Assembly (NCBI RefSeq): GCF_000471905.2 | Contig: NW_006494931.1 | Span: 7,151,222 to 7,215,221, forward strand | From: Amborella trichopoda | Lineage: Eukaryota; Streptophyta; Magnoliopsida; Amborellales; Amborellaceae | DNA: 64,000 nt | Direction of reading: 5' to 3' | Part shown: positions 1-10,646 of the stretch, piece after piece | Position numbering within the stretch: position 1 is the first letter of the stretch | How the letters are laid out: each line of letters begins with the position of its first letter | Program-made: the position numbers and the translations under genes | Notes under the pieces: model-generated | Seen by the model: the letters and a program-made list of their open reading frames with translations, nothing else | Databases searched by the model: none | What the model was told of the DNA's origin: nothing

Positions 1-1061
1 CTTTTCTTGAGGGTCAGCACCAGTGGTGTCAGCACTACAAAGGCCTGCACCGGTTGTGTTCCTAACCCCTAATGTCTGTTGCTTTTCTTAAGGGTCAGTG
101 CCGGTTGTGCCAACACTCCAAATCATTAGTTCCGGTTATCTCAACGCCAGCTACACTTCTGTTAGGATCAGTGCTGTCGAGACTGTTCACTTCCCGAGAC
201 TCCTCATTTTCAAAGCCTAAGTTTTCGCACCTCCTTAAGGGTCGCATGATTTTTGGAGGTAACTGTACACCTTCCCTGTGATGGTTCACCTCTCGTGATA
301 GTTTACCTCCTGCAACCGTACACCTCCCACGACGGTTCACCTCGTGGAACCATACACCTTCCACGACATTCCGCCTCCCATGACCATTCGTCACCCACTG
401 AAACTTCTTCAAACGGCCACAAACCCATAGAAATACTTTCCCACTAGTAATTTTTATATGGATGTCACCTAAATATCACCGAAATTCTTGACAAACTTCC
501 CCTAAGTCCCCGAGAACCTTTGCAAACACCACTAACAACGTCGAAAAGTTGCTACAATCCTCGAGAAACCTTTTAAGTCCCTAAAAAACACCCTAGATGT
601 GTGGAAATTCTCATTGTCCCACTTCGCTTCGGTACTACTGGTAAAATACCAAGGTTGGAGCTCTTCCCTCCACTAGAAAGTCTCATGTGCTAAAAAACTC
701 CCTCCGCAACTTTACGAAATTCTTGGCGAAGCCTGCTTGCCGAATGCCTTCCCTGCAAAAACCGCCTGGAGTCCCACTATTTGCTAGGAACCTTCCCTAC
801 AGAACCTTTGCTGGAGTCCCACTGCTTGTCGGAACATCAACAGAACACCCTCGCCTCACTGTTAAGAAAAATTTCGCTTAACTTTTTTACCCTTGGTGAA
901 AAGTGAGGGAAAATGGGATTTTACCCCCTTATATAGACCACATTACCCTCAAATGCCCCTCACAAATTGGGAATTCTCGTCTCGTCCAAGGGAAGCCAAG
1001 CAACGATGAGATGGGTCGGGCTTTGACTCGAGGCCTAAGGTAACTCTCATCGATCCATACT

Positions 1062-1350
1062 TGACGCCAAGTGAATTCAAACAACCCTAGTGCTAGTTGA
1101 CTTAGCACCCAGTGAATTTAAAACAATCCTAGCACCGGTTGACTTGGCGTCGGGTGAATTTCAAAACACACTAGTGCCGGTTCACTTGGCGCCGGGTGAA
1201 TTTCAAACAACCCTAGCGCTGATTGACTTGGCACGGGGTGAGTTTTGAAACGAACCTAGCTCCGGTTAACTTAGCACCGGTTGTGTTCAAATAATTTCGT
1301 GGGTCGTTCACAGTGCCAACTTAGTTCTCAGCGTCAGTTGGGTTTTTGAG
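1062..1350 (+). repeat. Minisatellite of about 44 bp, about six units, in the giant LTR
   Basis: Diverged units carry the phrases CCTAGCGCCGGTTGACTTGG and GGTGAATTTCAAACAA. The same repeat lies in the second giant LTR at about 48975-49215. The core TAGCGCCGGTTG recurs in the downstream array at 5650-6530, so two arrays more than 4 kb apart share a core. Some units have short inverted arms, for example GTGCTA and TAGCAC around GTTGACT. Confidence 0.7.
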
Positions 1351-1440
1351 AACTCAACGCCGATTGAACACTCACAAGAAACCATTATCGCTACAATTAG
1401 TGTCAGCTATATTTCAAGCAGCCTATTGTCACCTACTCCA

Positions 1441-1915
1441 GGCTGAAGCCTTGTGTGTGCTACCACTATCCCCAATGGAGTAGTACCTAGGCTGTGTCTT
1501 CTCATCCCTAGTGGAGTTGCACCCAGGATGTTGCACCCAAGACGTGACCTATCATCCTCAATGGAGTCGGAGCAGGTCACTGTTCATCATCCCCCAATAG
1601 GATTCACATCCATATTGCAGCCCACTATCCCAATGGACTTAGGGTCATTCTTACCTATTCAATACCCAGTGGGTCTAGTTCACACTAAGCTATCTCTTCC
1701 CTAGGAAGTCAGGTTATCTATTCTCCATAGAGTCTCATCTTTCACCCCAAAGAGTATGCTTACTCCCCTTAAGCCTAGTGAAGTCTGCTTTTGTTGGCCT
1801 TCCTTCATCAGGACACCATTTCCATCTGAGCCCTCAGTTGTGAATGGTCTTAACCATTCTATCCCCAAGGAGTCGGATTTCCATCCACACACTTATTTAT
1901 CATGGAACTTCACCT
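1441..1915 (+). repeat. Array of CCCCAATGGAGTC-type units, upstream (U3) part of LTR
   Basis: About ten diverged units spaced roughly 40-60 bp share a core near TCCCCARTGGAGTC. The same array occupies the same place in the second giant LTR (49262-49690), in the mosaic (42590-42975) and, reversed, at 40815-41335. The core resembles the complement of the family's primer binding site (see findings). Because it lies upstream of the TATA box it should sit in U3. Confidence 0.7.
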
Positions 1916-1932
1916 ATATTGGGACCCAATCA

Positions 1933-2265
1933 CAGGTCCGTGCCGCACAACCGTAAACTGCACGGCTTTGGTCCAAACTATATGACATAAAACTATAATG
2001 GAGGTCTAGTTGCACGACCTTAAACTGCATGGTCCTAGTTGTATGACTTTAAACTGCATGACCACGGTTCGTGCCACATGACCTTAGACTGCATGGCTTT
2101 GGTCCAAACTATATGACCCTAAACTGTAGCGAAGGTCTAGTTGCACGACCTTAAACTTCACGATCCTAGGGATATGACTTTAAACTGCATAACCACAGTC
2201 CAGCTGTATGACCCTAAACCATAGTGCACGTCTTGGCTATATGACGATAAACTGCTTTGCATAGG
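1933..2265 (+). repeat. 33-bp minisatellite (GCATGACCTTAAACTGCAC unit)
   Basis: About nine to ten diverged units of roughly 33 bp with the core TGACCTTAAACTGCATAGCC followed by a TGGTCC motif. A few more units lie at 2626-2705, after a spacer. The array recurs at 42105-42560, 42985-43290 and 49715-50390 on the plus strand, and reversed at 40560-40815 and about 13050-13105. Adjacent units make a quasi-palindrome of the form GGTCCATG CTG CATGACC. Confidence 0.8.
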
Positions 2266-5120
2266 TCTTGGAGGTCTCACCGTTTAAAACATGCCCCCAC
2301 ATATGTGCACACACCTTTATGTGCACTCTCATGCACGCCTTCCCTAACCCACCTGTTAGTGGCGCACGACACCTTCATTATTTCCCTAGTGTGTCCATTC
2401 ACCACGTCACTATCCCTCACTCCCCAATGAGTCTCACCTATGCTCACAAAATGGAGAACCATCCCTCCATCCATAGTCTTTGTAAGTTAGTGGGTCACCA
2501 TCGTCCACTCACCTTTAATACATCATCCATCTCTCATAGGTAGCCCCCAAGCGAGTCAAACAACCACCATACTCACTCCATGGCATCCACGGACTGTCAT
2601 TCATCACCATCACGGTCCATCTATATGACCTTAAACCATGGTGCACGTCCTGACCGCATGACATTAAACTGTTTCGTACAGGTCCTGGAAGCATGACCTT
2701 AAACACACCCTCAAAAAGAAAAACAAAATGATGAAGTAATGGGCATGGTGTATACCTTAATAAGGGAACGCTATGAGTAAAAATGGCGGATGGGCATGGT
2801 CATGAAACCATGAGTAAAAGAGTTATGTGAATAAAAACTGAACACGGTGAAAGCCCGAAAGGGCATCGTCAGTAAAAATGGATGAAAAGGGTGGACATAG
2901 CCAAAAGGTTATCGGTAAAAGAGCCCCAAAATAAAAAGAAGTTGATGAAAATCGTCTCTACGGTGCCACTTCCCAAGGTCAAGTGAAAATCTGCAAAGGA
3001 TGCTCAGACCAGTAAATAGGTTGATGCAGTACTTGCCTCAATAGGCGACTTCAGCTCTCACTCAAAAGAAGAAAAATCCCTTGTATCACAGTACGAAGAC
3101 TCCAAAAATATGAGCTTCAAGGAAAATATTATGACATCTTGAGTCCAGTTGCAAAAGGACTTGAAAGACAAAAGACTCGCTAAACAGCAAGATAAGTCTC
3201 TTGAGGAAGAATATTATATCCGCAACGTCACAAACATACTGTAGAAATAAATACTCCAAAGGTAAGAAACTGACAAAGCCAAGGGGAAACTTGCCAGAGA
3301 CGTCAGCTCTCCTAGTCGGCACAACCAGTCCTTTGGGATCAGCTAATAGAACTTGCCCCTGACTAGACTCAGTAGACGAAACCTACAGTGGTACTCTGAT
3401 CGTCAAAAGTAAACCTAATGTAGCAGAAAACAGCGCCAACCATAAGAAAACAAATGAACCCAGACCAAATGGGAACAATGCCCTTCAACGTGGCACTCAT
3501 TTGCCAGACGAGCCTGATTCTAACTAATGAGGTCTGTACAAAATTTTCAGCTTTAGAATCACCAACAATCTACACGAAGGTGAGGACTTCAACAAGATCC
3601 CTCAAAAAAGTCTTTTCTCCCCCTAAAGTCTCCATGGATGGACCTGCAAACAATGAATCCCTACGTCTTAGCAGCCTAGATACACCATTACGTGAATCTC
3701 CTCGGCGTTCACGTGGTCCTGTGGCTAGGAAGCAAAACGTAAAATCCAAAGGAAATTTTTTGAATGATTGTCATTCTCGATTCTCTTGAATCTCAACATT
3801 CAGCGGCGCAAGCTGTTTGAACGTATTTTTCAGCACCTTGGTCCAGGATAGGAAGCAGGTCATTAAAACTTACAAAATAGTAGAAATTTTGACAGTCTTG
3901 AAATGGCCTAAGAATTGGTCAATATTTGCATCAGCACTTCAAAATATTGTCTGCCAAGTTTCATCACAATCAGACATGTCTAAGATAGTGAACATAAATA
4001 AATAATTTCAGCAAAATCGGTCTCTAGCACCTTGAAACGAACCCCATTACTAGAGCCATACTTTTTGGTGGGTCAAATCACTGTGGGACCATCGCCATTA
4101 TATTTGACATGGTTAAAAACCCCTATGGGTTATGTTTCGAGTTAATCGGACACTTCAAGATAAAGTTATGGGTAAAATATCGAAAAGGGGTAGGCCGCAC
4201 ACTATTCCCGTATGGCCAACCTGCATCAAAAAACCATTAAAGGTGGTAGTTTCTACAGTCACGAGCAGTCATTTTTGGGGCCTATAGCTCAGTCGTTCTA
4301 AGTCGGATAACTCCCAAATTTGGTGAGGGTGTTCGTCTCATCAAGACGAGCAATTCGATATGTGGTAATTCCCATGACAACCCCCAAGCAGAGAGAAAAA
4401 CTCAATGAAAATATCTGATATATGAAAGAAGTTGCATAAACTTCAGCAATAGCATGCCTTGTTCGAGCAGCCAGATCACGACACTCGCATACCCGATCGA
4501 CACGAAACCAATTACATTAGGTTCGTGAGGTCCGAGGCTATCTCTAGTTTGAACCTCAAGTATGATTAATGGATGGATTTCATACACGAAGGTATCAATT
4601 CTGCTGTAAATTCTGGCCGCTGGATGTTAAGATTTCGGCCAAAATCTCAAGATGACAAAATCTTCATCCAGACAAGAAATCAAGTTACGTTCGTTGCAAC
4701 GTGTTCATGATGGCATGCACAATGTGATTCAACAAAGATGTCACGAAGAAACATCAAGCAAAGAGCACACAATCGATCCAAAGTTTTCAGGATTCATCCA
4801 AGATTCAAGTCTCATAATCATCTCTCAAAAGCATGATTCATGACTCGATGTTGGTATCAAAATGATCGCCATGTCGAGCCCTACAAGAAAACAATAATCT
4901 CTCGATCAAACAGGCATCAGAATGACCTCGGGTCAGCCATGGAAGATGACCTAACTTCTAGGGCAGCAGTAGGGATTGTTCTAAAATTCAACACATTGTT
5001 AGACAGAGGAAAAACAGTCCCTTTGCACCCATTTTTAGAATTTCTTTAAATTCAATTAAGTTGTAATTATCTTCAATTCTAAGTAGTTTTTAGGCGCACA
5101 CCCTCGTTTTAGCCCAATTC

Positions 5121-5185
5121 TATATAAACAGGCAGTGCCTCATTGTACAAAGGACCCATTCATTCTTCTTGGATCAATAAATAAA
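5121..5185 (+). promoter_or_regulatory. LTR TATA box and nearby AATAAA signal
   Basis: TATATAAA lies at 5121-5128 within the context CCAATTCTATATAAACA, which is kept in the second giant LTR (TATATAAA at 53180-53187). Overlapping AATAAA signals are at 5176-5185, and AATAAA is also present about 60 bp downstream of the second TATA box. This arrangement fits the U3/R junction of an LTR with a short R. About 2.1 kb from here to the LTR end would then be U5. Confidence 0.65.
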
Positions 5186-5264
5186 ATTTTAATTCTTGCT
5201 TAAGCTTGTGGGTACGTCGTGGAGAGAGAGAGGAGAAAGAAGAAAAGGGTCGATATCCTTTAGG

Positions 5265-5650
5265 TAAGTAACTTTCTCTCTCCTCTCTTTTTCTCTTTCT
5301 TTCTCCTCCCTTTTTTCTCTCTCCTTCCCTCTTTCTCTCTCCTCCCCTCTTTTTCTCTCCTCCCCTTTTCTTGTCTTTTTTTATCTCTCTTCTTCTCATG
5401 TTTATCTCTTTCTCTCCCCTCTTTCTTGTCTCTTTCTTTATCTCTCTTCTTCTCACCTCTCTCTCTTTCTCTCCCGTCTTTCTAGTCTCTATCTCTATCT
5501 CTCTTCTTCTCATCTCTTTCTCTTTCTCTCCCCTCTTTCTCGCCTCCATCTCTATCTGTTTTTTATCTCCCCTATCTTTTTCTCTCCCCTCGTTCTCATG
5601 TCTTCATCTCTTTCTCTCCCTTCTTCTCATCTCTATCTCCATCCGTCCTC
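5265..5650 (+). repeat. Pyrimidine (TCTCTT)n tract in the LTR leader
   Basis: This is almost pure C/T sequence made of TCTCTTTCTCTCCCCTCTT-like phrases with no coding content. A shorter equivalent is at 53330-53570. The Arg/Lys/Glu-rich reading frame on the other strand and the Ser/Leu/Phe-rich one on this strand are only translations of the tract. Confidence 0.85.
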
Positions 5651-6530
5651 TTCTACTGTAAAAGACGAAGCCTAACACTGATTCTCTCTTTTCCTCTTTC
5701 AATCGGTGAAGCCTAGCATCGACTAATTTTCTCTTTCCTCTTCTGTTAGTTGGCGAAGCCTGGCACCAACTGGTTAGTTCTCTCTTTTTCTCTATCAACC
5801 GATACTCTTTTTCTCTATCAACCGATGAAGCCTAGTGCCGGTTGGTTTGCTCTTTCCTCTTTCGTCAGTCGGCGAAGCTTAGCGCCGACTGATTGGTTCT
5901 CTCTCTTTCTTCTATCACAACTGATGAAGCTTAGCACCGGTTGGTTTTCTTTTTTCCTCTATCAACCGGTGAAGCCTAGAGCAGGTTGGTTTTCTCTTTC
6001 CTCTTTTGTCTGTTGGAGAACCCTAGTGCCGACTGGTTGGTTCGCTCTTTTCCTCTATCAACCAGCGAAACGTATCGTCGGTTGGTTTTCTCTTTCCTCT
6101 TCTGTCAGTTAGTGAAGCCTAGAGCCGACTAGTTGGTTCTCTCTCTTTCTTCTATCACAACCGACAAAGCCTAGTGCCGGTTAGTTTTCTCTTTTGTCAC
6201 AATTGGCGAATCCTAGCGCCGGTTGGTTTTCTCTCTTTTCCTCTATCAATCGGTGAAGCCTAACACCAGGTGGTTCTCTCTCTCCACTTATGTAAGTCAG
6301 CCAAGCTTAGCACTGACTGGTTGTTTCTCTCCTCTTTTGTCAGTCAACGAAGCATAGCACTGACTTGATTTCTCTCTCCTCTTCTCTCACAGTAGGTGAA
6401 GCTTAGCATCGACTACATCTTCTCTCTGCTCTCCACTCTATAACATAGTCAACGAAGTTTAGTGCCGACTGTGTTTTCTCTGTCTTCCTTCTAACACAGT
6501 CGGTAATGCTTAACACCAACTGTGCCTTCC
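5650..6530 (+). repeat. Hairpin-forming minisatellite of about 50-60 bp, about 15 units
   Basis: Each unit is a CT-rich spacer plus a 25-30 bp core in which two inverted arms flank a conserved 12-nt loop close to TGAAGCCTAGCG. Arms differ from unit to unit but stay complementary: AGTTGG/CCAACT (5748-5753 with 5766-5771), CAACCG/CGGTTG (5819-5824 with 5839-5844), CAGTCGG/CCGACTG (5866-5872 with 5885-5891), AGTCAG/CTGACT (6295-6300 with 6313-6318) and CACAGT/ACTGTG (6495-6500 with 6519-6524). A related but less well paired array is at 53575-54140. The array should be transcribed as part of the element leader. Confidence 0.8.
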
Positions 6531-7302
6531 TTCCCTCTCTCTCCTTTATTCTTTCACCTTTCATACTCTTCTCTTCCTTTCTTCTCCCTCCTTCTTTCTA
6601 TTCCCTTCTTCTCCTCTTATTCTTTTCTCATAATCCTCATTCAACTAAGAGGGATTGAGGTTAGCTTCTCATAGTAGTCCTGACGTCTAGCGGTAATGTT
6701 GTTGTGTCAGGATTACTTGGCTCGCTTTATTGCCACGACAGACTAACCATCATGCCTAGCTAGTCAGTATTGGTAACGACGTCTAGTAGTAAGCCTATGA
6801 GCCGGTCTTATTTACAGAGCTCATTTTGCTACCACATCAGGCTAATTATTCACCAGCTTAGTCACCACTCTGATCCTCTCGCTCAATCGAATTATTCTCT
6901 CCCTCGTCTTTCTTCTCTTCTTCTTTTTGAATGTGCAAGCTCATGTATGTTCATCAAAAAGGAAAAGGGTGAGGTCCGACCCGCCTGTCTTATAACCTTT
7001 GCCATATATTTGTGTGATTGCAGAAAACAGAAGAATACATGCCAAGAGAGGTGATTTCGAACCAGTTTTATTACTGAAGGGCTTTCTTCGTAATCTAAGA
7101 GGGTGCCCAAACGAGCCAGCCTGAGTAAGTCCTGAACCTACCTTAAATTCCTCTCTCACCGGTTGGTAACACCTGTCCCCGTTATCAAACGAGGTTCTCG
7201 AGAGAGCAATCTAAAAAATGTTTTGAGTCTTTGCCCGAAACCCGAGACGCATGCTGCCCGATCCCTAAAGGGTCCGGATGGAGAGATCAAGGCACCTAAC
7301 CA

Positions 7303-9146
7303 ATCGTGAGTAAAAATGGGAGATAAGGATGGACATGGCCGAAAGGTCATGGGTTAGCCCCAAATAAGAGAAGGTTGGTAAAACCGTCTCTATGGCGTCA
7401 CTACCCAAATCCAAGTGAAAATTCACAAAGGACACTTAGACTAATAATCGGCTTCAGTGAACATTCAATAGAACAATCCTTGGTTGCACAATACTAGGAC
7501 AAAAAAATACGATCTTCAAGCAAGATTCCAATAGCCTGAGTCCATTTACAAAAAGGACTCGAAGGACAAATGCCTCGTCAAGAAGGCAAGACAAGTCTCA
7601 TGTAGAAGAACACCATTCCCAAGAGGTCATTAACACCCTTCAAGATGTTGAAGATGCCCAAAGAAGGATAATTCAGCCATGACTTGGACATATGATACAA
7701 CAATTACGATTGAATCCTCAGGGGTCACCTCGGACGATGAAGAGAGGTATCTTGATTGTTAAAACTGCTAAGCAGTAGGCAGGGGTTATACCCAAAGCCC
7801 GTCACCTCGATAAACGGAGGTACCCTGCCCTCTAAGGATTATCTGGTGTACACTGCAGATGACACCGATAGAAGGACCTTCAACAGACCATCCAGAACAA
7901 ACAACAAACAAACCCAGACTAAATGGGAAGAAGTGCTCAAAAGCAAGACACTTGACTGTCAAACAAGCCTAATTCTGACCAACGAAGTCTGTACAAAATC
8001 CTCATCTTTGAGAATCCTAAATAGTCCCTTGAGGGTGAGGACTTCTACATGATCCCTCAAAAAAGTCCCTTCTCCTCCAAAAGTCTCCACGGATGAATAT
8101 GCACATTGCATCAAAACGTCTGAGCATCCTAGTTACAACATTACGTGGATATCTCCTCGGCATTCGCATGGTCCTATTGCTAGGAAGAAAAAAGTAATAA
8201 AGCGGAGCAAATTTTTTGTATGTTATCCTTCTCGCTTCTCTCAAAATACAACATTCAGCAGGACATACTGTTTGAAGACATTTTTCATCACCTTGGGCCC
8301 TCATTGCGAAATAAAGAGGAAGCTGGTCAATAAAGCCCTAATTACGGTGGAATTTTTTATAGTCTCATAATTGCCCCAATAAAGGTCAAAATATTCCTAA
8401 GGATCTTAAAAGGCCACCTGCCAAGTTTTGTCGCAATCCGACATGTTCAGGCAATGAACGTAAAGAAACAATTTCAGAAAAATCCTCCTCTAGCGTCTTG
8501 AAATGTACCCTTATTACTAAAACCCTACTTTGGGTTCATCAAATGGTCATGGGACCCCTGCCATTCGATCCAGTACGATTGAAAACCCCCAACGGTCAAA
8601 TTTTAGCTTAAATGGACACTTCAAGAAGAAGTTATGGATAAAAGCCCGATATAGGAGGAGCCACACGCTATTCCCTTGTGGCCACCCTTCAACTAAACTC
8701 CATTAAAGTACAATCACGAATAGTGAACTTGGGACATCCATATCTGCCTTGTTCGATATAGAATCACGTTCAAACTTTTTGGAGCGTGTTCGTCTCGTTG
8801 TAACTAGCGTTTTGATATGTGGTACGTCTTGTGACCACACCAGAGCAGAGATAAAAGCTAGAGAGAAGTTACAGATTCGTGGTAAAAGTTACAAAAAATT
8901 CAGTAGCGACATGCCTTGCTCGAGTGGCCAAATCATGGTGTTCGCAAAATGGATTGGCACAAGACCACTTCCATTGCGTGCGTGAGATCTAGGGCTATCT
9001 ATGGTCCGAACCCCGTGCGTGATGAATGGTCGGATTTCAAACACAAAGGCATCGAAGCTACAGTATATTTCGACCTCTGGATTCAAGATTCCGGCAAAAA
9101 CCCAAAAGATGTCAAATCTTCGTTTGGGCATGGAATCGAGCTGCGT
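7303..9146 (+). mobile_element. Giant-LTR fragment split by two other LTR insertions
   Basis: This stretch aligns with 2855-4665 of the LTR to its left, in the same orientation. It starts exactly where that LTR ends, with ATCGTGAGTAAAAATGG, which matches GCATCGTCAGTAAAAATGG near 2860. It is therefore host sequence into which the left LTR inserted. Its right end at 9146 is cut by a minus-strand LTR beginning TGGTTAGG. It has no coding content and is a fossil fragment. Confidence 0.7.
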
Positions 9147-9939
9147 TGGTTAGGTTCCTTGATCTCACCCTCTAGATCTAGGTGATCTGGCGACACGTTC
9201 TGGGGTTTCTAGTGAACCCGGGATTTTGAGATCGCTCACTCGGAACCTTGCTCAAAAGCAAGGGCAGGTATAACAACCAATGAGAGAGGAATTTAAGGTA
9301 GGTTTGGGACTTATCCGGGCTGGCTTGCATGAGTTCCCTCTTAGATCACGTCAAAAAGCCTCCCAACTGCTTTAGCTGATTCGGAATCGCCTCTCTTGAC
9401 TTCTAATCTCCTTATTTTTCTGCACAATACTACTATGGTTAATTTATAAGACAAGTGGATTGAAGAGACCCACCCCTATCTTAGAGCATTATGAATGTGC
9501 GGGGTTAGAGTGATGAAGTGGAAGTTTCGAGCAAAGGTCGAAAAAAGAAGAAAACTTGATGATGGGACGAGACTAGCTAGATAGCCGAACAGTGACCGAC
9601 TTAGAGTGGTAGCAAGACGGGCATGGTACTCAGGGCCAGCACGACGACAATACTACCTGAAACTGAGATCGATGTGGCGATGCTAGGTTAAGTCCACCTC
9701 AGTCAAGTGAGGAGATAAAAGAGTGAAGAGAAGGAAAGGGAGCGAAAAGAAAGAGAGCAAGACGACGGAGGGGATGGGGTCCCGACGGCGCTAGGCATTG
9801 CCACCCATAACTGTGGAGTAGCAGTGTCACGACCCTAAAATGGCACTGGACACTATTGCTCATGGCTAGAGGTTGAGTAGAGGACTACGGATGATGCTAG
9901 ACATCACCGTTGGCAACATAAGAAGGTAACGCGCCCCAA

Positions 9940-10260
9940 GGCGGGCGGCGATAGCCTCTCATGGAGTGCATGATGATATCCATTTGTGAAGCGCTGGGTG
10001 ATAGTTCTCATGAGGTGCACGATGACAGGCATGGGATGCAAGGGGGACGACGATGAGCACCAAATGCACAGAGAAAGCATGTAGACGGCGGTGGGCACCA
10101 AGTCCGCGAAGGAAGATCATGAACGATGATAGGTGTTTTCGAGGCCTCTAGCAGACGGTGATAGGTCTCGCCGTCTACAATAGGCGTGAAATAAGGGAAC
10201 ACCTCTGCGAGCAGCAACAAGTTTCGTCATCTGGACTCTTCACTGAGACGTCGAAGCTAC
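9940..10260 (-). repeat. GGCGATAGGCACCG-type minisatellite, LTR U5
   Basis: Diverged units of roughly 30-40 bp contain GGCGATAGG or GGTGATAGG, followed by a CATCG or CACC phrase. The same array is at 32925-33350 (plus), 39140-39470, 44030-44440 and 63600-64000 (minus). In every copy it lies between the TATA box region and the LTR 3' end. The long reading frames across these arrays are repeat translations. Confidence 0.7.
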
Positions 10261-10638
10261 GTCGGTGGACGACGATGAGCAGCACTGTCTACAAGCCTCA
10301 CTAGGAGCACTCATGGCACTACCATCACCATGCGCCACCTGTGAGACCGCGAGAGAGGCATGCACAGCACTGCCACTGCCAAACATGGCCTTCGTGAGGA
10401 ACTCAAATGGAGAATAGGAAGAAGAAAGAGAGGAAGAGAAAGAAGAAGAAGAAGAAGAAAAGAAAAGGAAGAGAGAGAAGATCTACCGCAGGCCTAGGGG
10501 TACCGATCAAAAGTTTCTCTCACCTTGCTTTCTCTCTCCAAATGTGACCTAATAATGGTAAGAAAGAGAAACTGTATTAAGTAAAAGGTCTCTCTTTTGT
10601 GAGGGATTGAGTCCTGTGGTTCGTACAATGATGGTACG

Positions 10639-10646
10639 TATATATA
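10639..10646 (-). promoter_or_regulatory. TATA box of the minus-strand LTR
   Basis: On the minus strand the sequence reads AATTCTATATATACGTACC. The AATTCTATATA part matches the TATA context of the other subfamily at 5116-5126, while the sequence downstream differs. The equivalent at 44911-44920 has decayed. Confidence 0.55.

Larger units (their letters stand above)
1..7302 (+). mobile_element. Giant LTR of a Tat-lineage Ty3/gypsy element, 3' end complete, 5' end off-window
   Basis: This block aligns by eye along its length with 47960-54620, and its last 1.4 kb has the same terminal sequence as the LTR ends at 34250 (plus), 9147, 38250 and 62755 (minus). All of these end in CACCTAACCA or its complement. 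The final CA is at 7301-7302 and no primer binding site follows, so this is a solo LTR or a 3' LTR. Reading left to right it holds a roughly 44-bp repeat, a CCCCAATGGAGT repeat, a 33-bp repeat, a stretch without repeats, a TATA box, a CT tract and a 50-bp hairpin repeat. No protein is encoded; the short reading frames across it are chance. The true LTR start could not be seen, so the left part may include element 3' untranslated sequence. It is a fossil. Confidence 0.75.

Noticed and set aside
5160-5549. 129-residue Arg/Lys/Glu-rich frame and the opposite Ser/Leu/Phe frame
   Set aside because: Both are translations of the pyrimidine tract; open only because of low complexity.
5750-6112. 120-residue Trp/Phe/Ser repeat protein
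   Set aside because: Repeated WFSLFLYQP-type phrases come from the hairpin minisatellite; no start context, and the homologous array at 53575-54140 does not keep the frame.
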